Shown here: positions 22,219 through 32,745 of the stretch, one piece after another
Layout: each line of letters begins with the position of its first letter
How positions within the stretch are numbered: the first letter of the stretch is position 1
Assembly (NCBI GenBank): GCA_020722815.1
Contig: DYKB01000030.1
Span: forward strand, 1 to 64,000
From: Caldithrix sp.
GTDB lineage: Bacteria > Zhuqueibacterota > Zhuqueibacteria > Thermofontimicrobiales > Sulfurfontimicrobiaceae
DNA: 64,000 bases
Direction of reading: 5' to 3'
The notes under the pieces: model-generated
What the model saw: the letters and a program-made list of their open reading frames with translations, nothing else
Told to the model about the DNA's origin: nothing
Databases searched by the model: none
Position numbers and translations under genes: made by a program

Positions 22219-23484
22219 TCAAATCACCTCCCTTTTTTCAAGCGATCTTAAACTATATTTATTAATAATTACAGTACTCCCAAAAATGGCCTGTAATGCC
22301 AGTGAAATAGTCCCTTTAACGCCAGCCTGATCCTTCAATTCACCGGCAACGATTTTGGCGGGCCGAAAGGGGATATTTAACATGCCGTTTTGAATAAGAT
22401 TCCGAACGCCATTCAGAATATATTCCGAATATTCTATAACATGACCACTCAGAATAATTAAGCCTGGATTTATCGTTTTGACGAGCATTAAACAGAGATT
22501 CGCTAAAAGAAAAGCATATTCATCAAGAATCGCTCGAACTATTGGATGACCTTTTTCAACCAATTCTAAAAGCGCATTTAATTGAATTTTTTCAATATTT
22601 TCAATAGAGTCGACATGATGACGTTGTAAGTTTTGCTTCAGGACGTGCAGCAGGTTCTGCTCGGAAAGAATATCGCCTAAAAATTTCTGATCGGCATACA
22701 AGTAATCTAATTTTCTTTCGTTAATAAAAAAATTGTTCAGGTTGAGGTAGCCCAGTTCACCCGCTGTCCCATTTTCACCGCGAACCATTTGGCCATTGAG
22801 CAAGACGCCACTTCCAATACCTTCACCAATCCAGATACAAACGACATTACCATAGCTCTGGCCGGCGCCAAGCAGACTTTCACCCAGGGTAATGGCATTG
22901 ACATCATTTTCAATGAAAACGGGAACGCCAAATTTTTCCTGGAATCTGCTAACCAAGGGTAAATTTGCCCATCCCTGCAATGTGTCGGCAAATGCCAATT
23001 CACCTTTTTCATAATTTACAAAGCCGGGAATCCCGATTCCGAAGCTGATGAGCTGACCGATACCGATGCGGGTGTCAATTAACAGTTGATCAATTTTATT
23101 GAATAAATTTTGGATGACTTCATCAATTTTGGCGCCAATTTGATGGGGTATCACTTCGATTTTTTTGATTTCCGAAACAATATTAGCGATGGCGATCGTG
23201 CTGTGATCGCGGCGGATTTCTACGCCGACGACATAGCCGTTATCCGGATTGAGTTCTAAAAGATTTGGCTTTTTTCCGCCGCGGGTGGTGGATTGGCCTT
23301 TGCCAATTTCGATAATAAAACCGGTTTCAATTAAACGGCCAATAATTTCCCATGCAGCGACTTTGGAAATCTGAATGCGTTTCGCAATTTCGTTTCGCGA
23401 GATGGGACCTTCCTCCCGAATGAGATTTAATAATCGTATTTCATTGGGAGTTCTTCGTAATTTTAAGCCTGGATTTTCATTCAT
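22219..23484 (-). CDS. ROK family transcriptional regulator (N-terminal winged HTH + sugar-kinase-like domain)
   Basis: NEIRLLNLIREEGPISRNEIAKRIQISKVAAWEIIGRLIETGFI; VGVEIRRDHSTIAIAN; FGIGIPGFVN; FIENDVNAITLGESLLGAG. Confidence 0.9.
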   Translation of the reverse strand: MNENPGLKLRRTPNEIRLLNLIREEGPISRNEIAKRIQISKVAAWEIIGRLIETGFIIEIGKGQSTTRGGKKPNLLELNPDNGYVVGVEIRRDHSTIAIANIVSEIKKIEVIPHQIGAKIDEVIQNLFNKIDQLLIDTRIGIGQLISFGIGIPGFVNYEKGELAFADTLQGWANLPLVSRFQEKFGVPVFIENDVNAITLGESLLGAGQSYGNVVCIWIGEGIGSGVLLNGQMVRGENGTAGELGYLNLNNFFINERKLDYLYADQKFLGDILSEQNLLHVLKQNLQRHHVDSIENIEKIQLNALLELVEKGHPIVRAILDEYAFLLANLCLMLVKTINPGLIILSGHVIEYSEYILNGVRNLIQNGMLNIPFRPAKIVAGELKDQAGVKGTISLALQAIFGSTVIINKYSLRSLEKREVI

Positions 23485-23486
23485 TT

Positions 23487-25340
23487 TTACTTCACATATA
23501 ACATTTTTTTGGTTTGAGATTTATTTCCGACCTGCATTTTATAGAAATAAAGTCCACTGGTTAGATTTTGGGCGCTAAAATCAATCGTATATTGCCCCAT
23601 CCCTTTATATTCATCAATTAAAGTTGCAATTTCCTTCCCTTCAATATCATAAATTTTTAAAAGTATATGATCCGCTGCGGTCAGCGCAAACTGAATCGAA
23701 GTGGATGGATTAAAGGGATTTGGAAAATTCTGATTTAGTTCAAAATCTGTTGGGAACTGCGGTTTTTTTTTACTATCGATGCCGGAACTGTTCTTTACAG
23801 GCCGGTTCGTATTCAATAACATGATGGCATCAGCAAAAAGGATATGATTTCCAATATTGGCGTTCGTTAACCTGATAATTTTTTGATTTTTTCCACTCGT
23901 CAATTGATAATCACCGATTTTATACCATCGGGCATGACCCTTTTCACTTTGATCGACAGCTACTGTATCGATTCCATTTTGATGATAAATTTGAAATTGG
24001 GCCTCCGGTGCTGCATTCCAATGGTAAATATTATAGCAATATACTTCATACCATCCACTTTTCTCAATCGCTGCTGAATATTCTATCCATTCATCAGTTG
24101 AGGATTTGGAATAAATACATCCATCTTCAAAGCCGGCGATTGAAGTGTAATCAATCCAGCCATTTGATTGATGAACACTGGAATCATCCTCATTTATGAT
24201 GATAGCTGGTTCACGCCAATCTTCCGGCCGATTGGGGATATGGACGGGCGTTTGATATAATTTTGCTTTTAATGCCGGCAGATCATCGGCCAGCGTATCA
24301 TAAAACCAGATGACATGGCCAGTCAATCCCCTTTTTCGGGTCGTTTCAATCATGGCAATGATTTCACTGGTGGGTAAAAGATAAGTATCCGTAATGGTAG
24401 TTAATCCTGGATAAAATTTTGATTTATCCCTGACATAACTGAATTGAATATTCAAATCCGAGGAATATTGTGCATTTGTGGACCGATACACCTGAGGCGA
24501 AATAAAATCGAGATATCCTTCATTGATCCAGGGGCGCCAATCCTGACAAAAGTTGTCGAAGCCATAGGAATAGACGATGGGTGCATTGCTAACGAAAATT
24601 TCTGGCCGCACTTTTTTAATAGTATCATACAACACAGCGGTAAATTCAGTTAATTTATCTGCGCGCCAGCGCATCCAGTTCGCATTGGCGATGGTCTGCG
24701 GCGGGACATTGCCATTATGATCCTTTTTATATAAGGCAATCGTGGCAGAATCGTACCCGCAATCGAGTTCAGGATAGCGGATGCGATCAAGTTCAATACC
24801 ATCCACATCATAGTTCTGGATAACTTCCAGGCACAGATCAATGAGAAATTGCTGTGCCTCCGAATTGCAATGGCTCAGCCATTTGTAGCGATAATCACCA
24901 TTAAACAGCACCGAACCATTTTTCTTTTTGGCAAACCATTGCGGGTGCGCCTTATAAAGATGTTCGATGTTACCCTGACAGGCCACGAAACCATATTCAA
25001 ACCACGCTTCCACATGCAGGCCATTGCGATGTCCTTCAGCGATAAATTCCGCCAGCAAATCCCGCCCTTCATCGATGGCTGGATCAGTCCATATTCCGGT
25101 CAATTGCTGAAAGACATTACTCCGAAAATAGGGGTAGCCAAAACGCCAGATATCCACATAGACCGTGTTCATATTATGGGCCGCGAGATCATCCATAATT
25201 GACGCAATCCGTTCTTTTGATGGCACACTGGAACCCGCCCAGGCAACCCAAACGCCACGCAGTTCTTTTTCCTGGCTATAACTGATATTTTGCATTAAAA
25301 TAATAATGAGGATGCAAGGGATTAATCTTATGATTTTCAT
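23487..25340 (-). CDS. GHL10-like glycoside hydrolase with golvesin-like module and T9SS C-terminal domain
   Basis: ELRGVWVAWAGSSVPSKERIASIMDDLAAHNMNTVYVDIW; VDGIELDRIRYPE; GWYEVYCYNIYHWN...; LNQNFPNPFNPST; MKIIRLIPCIL start at 25340 preferred. Confidence 0.88.
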   Translation of the reverse strand: MKIIRLIPCILIIILMQNISYSQEKELRGVWVAWAGSSVPSKERIASIMDDLAAHNMNTVYVDIWRFGYPYFRSNVFQQLTGIWTDPAIDEGRDLLAEFIAEGHRNGLHVEAWFEYGFVACQGNIEHLYKAHPQWFAKKKNGSVLFNGDYRYKWLSHCNSEAQQFLIDLCLEVIQNYDVDGIELDRIRYPELDCGYDSATIALYKKDHNGNVPPQTIANANWMRWRADKLTEFTAVLYDTIKKVRPEIFVSNAPIVYSYGFDNFCQDWRPWINEGYLDFISPQVYRSTNAQYSSDLNIQFSYVRDKSKFYPGLTTITDTYLLPTSEIIAMIETTRKRGLTGHVIWFYDTLADDLPALKAKLYQTPVHIPNRPEDWREPAIIINEDDSSVHQSNGWIDYTSIAGFEDGCIYSKSSTDEWIEYSAAIEKSGWYEVYCYNIYHWNAAPEAQFQIYHQNGIDTVAVDQSEKGHARWYKIGDYQLTSGKNQKIIRLTNANIGNHILFADAIMLLNTNRPVKNSSGIDSKKKPQFPTDFELNQNFPNPFNPSTSIQFALTAADHILLKIYDIEGKEIATLIDEYKGMGQYTIDFSAQNLTSGLYFYKMQVGNKSQTKKMLYVK

Positions 25341-25431
25341 ATTTAACCTGGATTTTTCATAAATTTTGCCACGAAGGCACAAAGACACAACGAAAACAAT
25401 TTGTTACAGATTATGATTCGTATACGTCCAA

Positions 25432-25527
25432 AGGTTCAAGGTTTAAGGTTCAACTTTTCCGAGTTAAGGATGAAGAAATATTAAAACGAAGGGTTTCTAA
25501 CCGTGAACCATGAACCAGCCAACCTGA
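25432..25527. repeat. Family D 'ggttcaaggttcaac...gaaccatgaaccagccaacctg' element
   Basis: Second copy at 63641-63727 with the same ends. Confidence 0.6.
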
Positions 25528-25577
25528 GTATTTACAAAATATGACAAATTTTCATTGCACGATTAATGCGATATGTG

Positions 25578-25775
25578 CTGCCGTACACCTTTTTACCTTA
25601 ATTTAATGATTCATTTTTAGACCACGCTCAAAGCCCTCACCCCAACCCTCTCCCAGAGGGAGAGGGCGAAGCTATTCCCTCTCCCTCTGGGAGAGGGCCG
25701 AAGCTATTCCCTCTCCCTCTGGGAGAGGGTTAGGGTGAGGGCCGGTTTTGCTTAATCAAAAAGTGTATGGTCGTG
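25578..25775. repeat. Family A element with duplicated internal 32-bp unit
   Basis: ctgccgtacacctttttacc ... caaaaagtgtatggtcg; cgaagctattccctctccctctgggagagggc starts at 25667 and again at 25699. Confidence 0.8.
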
Positions 25776-25875
25776 AAATGCGATTATATCTAAAATTAGC
25801 GCATTAAATGTAATATTAAAAATCCGTTATTCTTCTTCGTGCCTTTGCGTCTTCGTGGCAATGAGTTATATTTTC

Positions 25876-27843
25876 CTATTTCATTAGCATCATTTTTTTG
25901 ATAGAAACCGATTTATTATCAATAAATAATTTGTAAAAATAAACCCCGCTGCTCAATTTTTCACCGTTAAAAGTGATCTGATGTCTGCCAGCGCTTTTTT
26001 GTTCGTTCACCAACGTTTGGACCAGCCGGCCGGTTATATCATAAATCTGCAATAAAACCTGACCAGTCCTGGAGATCTCGTAATTGATTGCTGTTTGGGG
26101 ATTAAATGGATTTGGATAATTCTGGTAAAGTAAATAAGATGCCAATTTTTGTGAACTCAACGTGTTATCGATAGATGAAACGGTTGACTTAATTTTCACC
26201 TGATCGGTATTGGTGGGAAACAGACCTCGTCCCAGGCTATCCACAGAAAAATAAAAATGGAAATTTACTCCATTCCCCAGGGAATTTTTATCCGGAAAAG
26301 CGCAAAGGACATTCCCGGACTCATTCTTCTCGGCAATATAGGCCATCATACTCACGCGGGTGAAATTTTCACCAAGTCCCGGCTCATTCTTAATGGCAGC
26401 GACTTCGAGCAATTTTCTATCCCCTTCAGCCGCATACGCCAGCGCGCCTTGAGAGGCCATATTACCATCAAAATCGGTTTTGGTCCAGGCGGAACCATTC
26501 CATTTATAAATGCTGCCAATCAGAAAATCGGCTTCAGTCCAGGGCTCAACCAGGTAAACCACATCTGCATTGAATGGCAGTGTTTTTACCCCACTGGCTT
26601 TTAAAGGGGGCAGGAATGAACCATTGCTGGTGCCTGGATCAAGATCAAAAGCAACAAATAATTGATTGGTTTCAGTTTGATCGATTAATGTCTTCCCGGT
26701 AATGCCCAGGAAAACCTTCCCTTCGGACCAGGTGAGATACATATCCCGGCCATTGCTGGAGCCAACCTGATCCGTTGGGAAAAAGTCGTTGTTCCCATCG
26801 ACACTGATAGTCAAATCCCCTTCCCGTGGCGTGCTTGCTTTTAACAGCGAATCGAGACTTAACGAAGCCACACTATTATAACCGAAAACTGTAATGATTG
26901 AATGACGTTTGGTATCATAATCCAAATCAGTCGTGGCATTGACGTTATTGATGAAAGTATTTCCATTATATAATAAAGGAAGAGAGTCGCTATCGCCCCC
27001 AAAATAATCAAAAGTCACGGTTCCCAATTCATCTTCAAAAAAGCGCACCGAGCGGATGGAGATAGACCAGCTATTGGAAACCGTGATGAGATGATAATTT
27101 CCTAAAACAAGCTGCATAATACTGGAAGTTCCGCCGGGTGACGCCAGACTATCCGGCACCACAGCAATGACAGTTCCGTCATTATTAATTAATTGCGGCG
27201 GTGGAAATCCCACATCGGCGCCATTGATCCAGATTTTGCCACCGGGTGCTACCGGCGAAATGCCATGCCGCGCGGCACCGGGCATGGGGAGTGTAATCAA
27301 TGGCATTTTAATCAAGGCGCTGCTGCCATCATCTTTCAGGACTGCCATTTGTTGATTTCCCATGCCTGAAACATAAAGGTATTTTTCATTGCCAACGCCG
27401 ACCGCGGCAAATGAATCCCCATAGCGTCCCCCATCGAGCGCATCTTCAAAGACTAATTCGGGAGCTGCGTTTTCATCTGCATAACGATAGATTTTCAATT
27501 TTGAACCCGGCGAATATTGCGGCGCGGTGAGATTGGATACATAAATAGTTCCGTCATCGGCCACATCAACCATATTAATGGGATAGGTGCCGCCTGAAAT
27601 GCCAGTGGTATTCATTTTACCCAGGGAATCGCCATTCGCGGCATTCAGAATGATGACGTCTACGCCATATTTTCTGGTCGCGACCAGCACATGATCCGTG
27701 TTTCGATTATACGCAATATTCCGCGTAACATCATTACCGGGATTCATGACACTGTAATTAGCCCAATTAACTGGATATTGGGCATTACCTGTATTGATCA
27801 ATAAAAAAGAAAAAATGACAAATAGTAATGGCACATTTTTCAT
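25876..27843 (-). CDS. Secreted DUF4623-like propeller protein with T9SS C-terminal domain
   Basis: 655 aa; NIAYNRNTDHVLVATRKYGVDVIILNAANGDSLGKMNTTGISGGTYPINMVDVADDGTIYVSNL; LYQNYPNPFNPQT. Confidence 0.88.
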   Translation of the reverse strand: MKNVPLLFVIFSFLLINTGNAQYPVNWANYSVMNPGNDVTRNIAYNRNTDHVLVATRKYGVDVIILNAANGDSLGKMNTTGISGGTYPINMVDVADDGTIYVSNLTAPQYSPGSKLKIYRYADENAAPELVFEDALDGGRYGDSFAAVGVGNEKYLYVSGMGNQQMAVLKDDGSSALIKMPLITLPMPGAARHGISPVAPGGKIWINGADVGFPPPQLINNDGTVIAVVPDSLASPGGTSSIMQLVLGNYHLITVSNSWSISIRSVRFFEDELGTVTFDYFGGDSDSLPLLYNGNTFINNVNATTDLDYDTKRHSIITVFGYNSVASLSLDSLLKASTPREGDLTISVDGNNDFFPTDQVGSSNGRDMYLTWSEGKVFLGITGKTLIDQTETNQLFVAFDLDPGTSNGSFLPPLKASGVKTLPFNADVVYLVEPWTEADFLIGSIYKWNGSAWTKTDFDGNMASQGALAYAAEGDRKLLEVAAIKNEPGLGENFTRVSMMAYIAEKNESGNVLCAFPDKNSLGNGVNFHFYFSVDSLGRGLFPTNTDQVKIKSTVSSIDNTLSSQKLASYLLYQNYPNPFNPQTAINYEISRTGQVLLQIYDITGRLVQTLVNEQKSAGRHQITFNGEKLSSGVYFYKLFIDNKSVSIKKMMLMK

Positions 27844-28030
27844 ATCATTAACCTCCGAATGATAAATTTTATGAATTCAATTTTATCCACACCGATTACA
27901 TGATTTAGTTGATTTTTCATCTTTTTATCTGTGTAATCTGCGGTAAAGATAAATTATACATTTTTAATTTAAAAACCAATCGTGTTCGGCACGCTCTATA
28001 AATAGTCTTCTACCTCTCTAAAATAACGCG

Positions 28031-28125
28031 ACCAGTCATGACCGAATGCTGTTATCGGGCATCCATTGTTACTCAAAGATGGCTTCCCGCCAAAAACATG
28101 CGGGAATGACTGTGATCGGTACTGA
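28031..28125. repeat. Partial family B element (core without clear terminal repeats)
   Basis: gtcatgaccgaatgctgttatcgggcatccatt...cttcccgccaaaaacatgcgggaatgac. Confidence 0.6.
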
Positions 28126-28199
28126 GGATGGATGACATCTAATTCATTAATTTAATTATTCTTAAGCCGTAATCTACAAAGTGTGCCGAACACTATTGA

Positions 28200-28892
28200 T
28201 TAAAAATAATACCGCATCCCCACCGCCAGATTTATCGTCTGAAACCCCGAAACACCTTCCAGTTCAATCTTTGGCTGAAGGGTGGGCCAGAGATCGCCCA
28301 CAATAAAGCGATAATAGCCAAGGATATCCAAAGAAAGTGCCGGCACTATTTTGACTTCGAGGCCAATTCCGGTACGAAATCCCCAATTTGTTTCTTCGAT
28401 TTTTTTCGCGTCGATATGGGGGATGTAGGGCGTCACCGTCGCGTCTGCCAGAATTTCTCCCCGAATACCTTTCCATTGGTAAATGCCGCCGGCGAGATTA
28501 AAGTAAGGCTTGAACCTGCCGGTTTTGGCTATTTGATAGCGCCCGCTCACCTGGATTTCATAATGTTCCAGTAATAAATCCACCTTACCCGCCGCATAGC
28601 CGGAAAGATTTTCCCGGTCAAAGCGGCTATATTCGATTAAACCGTCGATAAACCATTTTTCGTTATATTGCTGTCCGCAAGAAATGCCCCAGTTCAGCGC
28701 CGGCCTGAACCAATTCGATAATCCAGCTATGGGTTGTGAATAAGAACCGGAAATGCCTGTACCCCACTGATTTACTTCCTGTGGCATTCCAACAAAAGGA
28801 CTCAAAATCATCATGAAAAAAACTGCTATCAATACTTGAAATTTATAATGAAATAACATTCCATCATCTCCACTGATAACGATAAAAAACAT
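28200..28892 (-). CDS. Outer-membrane beta-barrel-like protein
   Basis: 230 aa; alternating aromatic/polar strands; C-terminal INLAVGMRYYF. Confidence 0.65.
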   Translation of the reverse strand: MFFIVISGDDGMLFHYKFQVLIAVFFMMILSPFVGMPQEVNQWGTGISGSYSQPIAGLSNWFRPALNWGISCGQQYNEKWFIDGLIEYSRFDRENLSGYAAGKVDLLLEHYEIQVSGRYQIAKTGRFKPYFNLAGGIYQWKGIRGEILADATVTPYIPHIDAKKIEETNWGFRTGIGLEVKIVPALSLDILGYYRFIVGDLWPTLQPKIELEGVSGFQTINLAVGMRYYF

Positions 28893-29702
28893 CTAATATT
28901 TAAAAACCAAACCGAACATTAATAAAATTTTTGCTTTCACCGGAAACCATTTATTGCCATGTTCGGATAATTTTATTCCAAATAATTTATCCTGGTTAAT
29001 ATACTGCAAGTATTGAACGCCGCCGGTAAAATCGAGTGAATTATTGAGCAAAAACTTTATGCCGACATGAGGTGCAATAAAAAGTTTCGTGCCTTTTTTA
29101 GGCGGGGCAAAATGCAGGAGGTCGTATTCATAATTATAATCAAATTTTCCAGAGGAAAGACTATCGAGCTTGAATCGCTTGGTCCAGTTTTCTTCGATAT
29201 GTAATTGGCGGGTAAATAAACTGATTCCCCCATCAAAGCCGGCATAAAACGCAAAATTTTTATAAATTGGGAAATGATAGTCAAAACCGGTAGAAAGCCG
29301 CAATTCTTTCAGCCGCTGCGTGGGATGAAATGTTGCCGAATAAATACTGTCCGTGCTGGTATACGACAGGGTCTTGTTCACAATTTCAGGTTTAGTGCCC
29401 GGCAGGAAATCGATATACGTATCTTGCCAGTAATCCCATTCCCATTCATCCAGCACATTATTTTGCGACAATGTCAGGTAATCAGAATGGACTTTGAGGC
29501 TATAATCAAAGTGTTTGAACAGGACAAAAGTCATATTCGCCCCGACACCAAATCCGATGGCGTTATCCGCTTTGTAAGCTTTATTTTGTGATTGCAGCGA
29601 ACCGAGCAGTGTAATTTTGACCGGTTTATCCTGAGAAAAAGTCGGTTTCATCCAGGATAGACAAATAATTAAGCAGAGTAATACGATTTGATATCTATTC
29701 AT
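28893..29702 (-). CDS. Outer-membrane beta-barrel-like protein
   Basis: 269 aa; signal peptide; strands; C-term KILLMFGLVFKY. Confidence 0.65.
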   Translation of the reverse strand: MNRYQIVLLCLIICLSWMKPTFSQDKPVKITLLGSLQSQNKAYKADNAIGFGVGANMTFVLFKHFDYSLKVHSDYLTLSQNNVLDEWEWDYWQDTYIDFLPGTKPEIVNKTLSYTSTDSIYSATFHPTQRLKELRLSTGFDYHFPIYKNFAFYAGFDGGISLFTRQLHIEENWTKRFKLDSLSSGKFDYNYEYDLLHFAPPKKGTKLFIAPHVGIKFLLNNSLDFTGGVQYLQYINQDKLFGIKLSEHGNKWFPVKAKILLMFGLVFKY

Positions 29703-30683
29703 TTAAAACTCCATTGCCAGCGTATATCGGATGGTTGTATCAAGCGTTTCGTGGTTCAGGTAGGCCATATCAAAGCCCACGGATTTGCCTTTAAAATTAA
29801 ACCGCAAACCACCGCCAACGCACAGGTTTTCTTCCTCGTCGCCAAACTTATATCCCGCCCGGAGAATAAATGAGTTGATTAACACGGTCTCCATTCCAAG
29901 ATGAATCCGCTCGTTGGCATCGTTCGGATGGACGGCTTCGATGATCATGGTAACATGATTGGGCGAATTTAGCGAGCCATAGATTTCACTGGAAATTCCC
30001 ATTCGCAAATGCTGCGGCATTTTAAATTTTTCCGTGGCGTATTTGGATTCCAGGCCAAAATTCTGCAGAAAAGTCCCAAGGCGCAAGCTTTTAAATCCCG
30101 TCTGATAAATAAAGCCAATATCGGCAATAATGTTATCAGCATGATAGGCATCAATTGTCTCCCGGACATATTTAAAAGTGGCGCCAAATGCAAATTTATC
30201 GGTTAAAGCGCGCGCGTATGAAACGCCCAGCGCATAAGCACCAGCCGTATAGGTGCCGAGATCGATATAAGAGCCTGTCTGCTCGGAGGTCGGATTAATC
30301 GTCTTTTCAATCTCGCCGAAATTGAAATACACGGCCTGGATTCCGATAGTGCCAAAAAGGGGAATTTGATATGTCATCCCCAATGCCTGATGGGTCGTTT
30401 CTACATACCAGTTGGCATGGGATGCATTGAACGAGACTTTTTTATCACTCAACGCGATGAGCGCCGGATTGATAAAGAGGCCATCGGACTTCATATCGGT
30501 TAAGGTCATACCGGTCTCGCCCATGGCCATATAACGCGCAGTTACCGGAATTTCCAGAAAAACAAAACCGGTTGTGCCGGTTTTTTGAAATTCACTGGCA
30601 AGTAAAATCGTTTGGCAGAGCATTGAAAAAACGAAAATTGATTGAAAAATATAATTAAATTTTTTCTTCATCATTATACTCAA
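29703..30683 (-). CDS. PorV/PorQ family-like outer-membrane protein
   Basis: GFVFLEIPVTARYMAMGETGMTLTDMKSDGLFINPALIALSDKKVSFNASHANWYVETTHQALGMTYQIP typical N-terminus. Confidence 0.85.
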   Translation of the reverse strand: MSIMMKKKFNYIFQSIFVFSMLCQTILLASEFQKTGTTGFVFLEIPVTARYMAMGETGMTLTDMKSDGLFINPALIALSDKKVSFNASHANWYVETTHQALGMTYQIPLFGTIGIQAVYFNFGEIEKTINPTSEQTGSYIDLGTYTAGAYALGVSYARALTDKFAFGATFKYVRETIDAYHADNIIADIGFIYQTGFKSLRLGTFLQNFGLESKYATEKFKMPQHLRMGISSEIYGSLNSPNHVTMIIEAVHPNDANERIHLGMETVLINSFILRAGYKFGDEEENLCVGGGLRFNFKGKSVGFDMAYLNHETLDTTIRYTLAMEF

Positions 30684-32704
30684 TTGATAATTGCAAATTT
30701 ACCGGTTTTTTCTTCACCTTGTGGATTTGTCACCAGATAGAAATACATGCCGCTTTTGATATATTGTCCAAAATCACTGATTTGATTCCAGAACGCCACG
30801 CCGGAACCCGGATTATCATGCTGAATCGTCTTCACCAGGTCCCCGCGAACCGTATAAATGCGAATAGTGCACTTTGGGGATAAATTGACGAATTGAATTA
30901 ATTTCGTATCGCCGGCAATTTCAAAACCCGAACTGCGATAAAATGGATTGGGTACGACTTTAACATTGTCGAGCGCCGATTGAGAAGCTGGCAGCGTCGT
31001 GTAAAATGGTGTCAGGGTCCGATTCGCAAATATTGAAGATTCGAGCGGGGGTACCGAATAATTTGGATCAACGGCCCATGCGGCATGTCCATTATCATAA
31101 CTGGTGATGGAATAATAGAAACCATATCCCAGCGGCACCTGATCATCTATAAAAACATATTTTTGAGAATCCGCTCGAAAAAATTTTTGATCGCCCACTG
31201 GAATATCGGCAATTAATTTCCAGGGACCAAAAGGCAAATTTCCGGAACGATAAATGCGATAGCCCGCAATATCGGGCATCTTTTGATGTGGATCGGGAAT
31301 TTGTTCTACTGAATTGATAAAAGTAATAACATTTCCCACCACACCTTGTTTTTTATAAGAAGAGACTATAAATTGTGGTGCCGGTGGCGGCATTGGAACG
31401 GTATATTGATGCTGGTAATTGAATTCAACGCGTTGGTTCAAATATTGAACCGCCGAATCCCCCGCTGCCTGTATTTTCGCCCGGGTCATGTCGTTCCGCT
31501 GCGCATCTTCATAATTAATCCCCCCGACGAATTCTGCGACCACGATCTTAATTGAGTCCCGTCTTTCAATATTAAATGGTCCCAACGAAAAATTAGCATA
31601 CAATCGGTTTTGCCCCATGCGAATATCGTTTGCATCATCGAAAGCTTCTGACAGGAGAAGTGGATTGGCCATGGCCGCGTATTTGCTTTCCAGGCCGGCA
31701 ACACCCAGAAATGGGCCAGAATGGTCATTGGTTGGCGGCGCGGCCGACCAGGCAAATCCATTGATGTGATTTTCCCGGCCTGTTGAATCAGGTGAAATAT
31801 ATAAAAACTTCATTCCCCAAAAGCCGGGCGCGACGAATTCCGGTTCGATAATGTTTTGATCGTTGATAGCATCATAGCGAACATGTTCAAAAAAATCGAA
31901 AGATTCATCGACACCGGGAGTGGTAACCAGATCGCCAGCCCAGGCCACGAGCAATTTTTCATCAGCATCATAAGTGCTATGGGTATTCTTTGCGCCATTC
32001 GGGAAATTGGGGAAAGTGAGATTCCAACCGCGATGGTTCGGCGAAAGCGCGTGTGTAAAAAGCAGATAAACGCCATTCAGGGCATTCCGGCGCTGGATGT
32101 TCCGGATGACATATTCGATGATGAAATAATTTTCATCCGACTGGGAGCCAGACCAGTGGCGAACCGTCCGCTTCACGGCAATCGGCAGGTTCTGATTATC
32201 CCAGGGTTGATACCACGCCCCATTCATTTCCCAGCCTGAATCAATGATCTCTTCAGCCTCATACGGATTCGTTTGGAGCCAGTAATTCTGCCCGCTTTTC
32301 CATCTCTTTCGATGAACCGGTTTCCCGTTTTGATCTTTCGTAACCAGATAGCGGAATTGATCACCTTCAAACCCAACGTCCGTACCATGAGTGGCGAAAT
32401 TATCCCAGCCCCAGACCGTGCCCGTATCGGTTTTGGCCGTGATAAAAAAACCACCGGCGACAATATAGCTATTACTCCCGCCAATATTTTGTTTAATTTC
32501 TTCCGTCCGAAAACCTGGCCAATCCATTCCAAAGGTTTTGCGTTCCCAATCAGACATGGGTTCACATTCCTGGGAGATATAAAAAGAGTGCCACAATTTC
32601 CCACGGGTCATATTAATTGTATATTCATTACTTTGAGCCAGCAAATGTGTCGTAAGACAAAAGAACATCAAAATAACGAATAAAGTCAAGATTCTCAATT
32701 TCAT
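30680..32704 (-). CDS. Secreted protein with T9SS-like C-terminal domain, partner gene of the PorV/PorQ-like protein
   Basis: 674 aa; VKVVPNPFYRSSGFE...IYTVRGDLVKTIQHDNPGSGVAFWNQISDFGQYIKSGMYFYLV; 4-bp overlap with the PorV-like gene. Confidence 0.8.
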   Translation of the reverse strand: MKLRILTLFVILMFFCLTTHLLAQSNEYTINMTRGKLWHSFYISQECEPMSDWERKTFGMDWPGFRTEEIKQNIGGSNSYIVAGGFFITAKTDTGTVWGWDNFATHGTDVGFEGDQFRYLVTKDQNGKPVHRKRWKSGQNYWLQTNPYEAEEIIDSGWEMNGAWYQPWDNQNLPIAVKRTVRHWSGSQSDENYFIIEYVIRNIQRRNALNGVYLLFTHALSPNHRGWNLTFPNFPNGAKNTHSTYDADEKLLVAWAGDLVTTPGVDESFDFFEHVRYDAINDQNIIEPEFVAPGFWGMKFLYISPDSTGRENHINGFAWSAAPPTNDHSGPFLGVAGLESKYAAMANPLLLSEAFDDANDIRMGQNRLYANFSLGPFNIERRDSIKIVVAEFVGGINYEDAQRNDMTRAKIQAAGDSAVQYLNQRVEFNYQHQYTVPMPPPAPQFIVSSYKKQGVVGNVITFINSVEQIPDPHQKMPDIAGYRIYRSGNLPFGPWKLIADIPVGDQKFFRADSQKYVFIDDQVPLGYGFYYSITSYDNGHAAWAVDPNYSVPPLESSIFANRTLTPFYTTLPASQSALDNVKVVPNPFYRSSGFEIAGDTKLIQFVNLSPKCTIRIYTVRGDLVKTIQHDNPGSGVAFWNQISDFGQYIKSGMYFYLVTNPQGEEKTGKFAIIN

Positions 32705-32745
32705 AGTAAATTAGTCCAGTTTCATAAAAATCAATCGAAGTCAGG

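Larger units (their letters stand above)
25366..25862. repeat. Family C outer inverted repeat enclosing a family D and a family A element
   Basis: ttgccacgaaggcacaaagacac at 25366 versus tcttcgtgcctttgcgtcttcgtggcaa at 25834-25861. Confidence 0.7.

Noticed and set aside
25640-25745. Repeated 'ctctccctctgggagagggc' units as a possible CRISPR array
   Set aside because: Units are contiguous with no unique spacers of regular length and no cas genes; it is a duplicated hairpin unit in a family A element.
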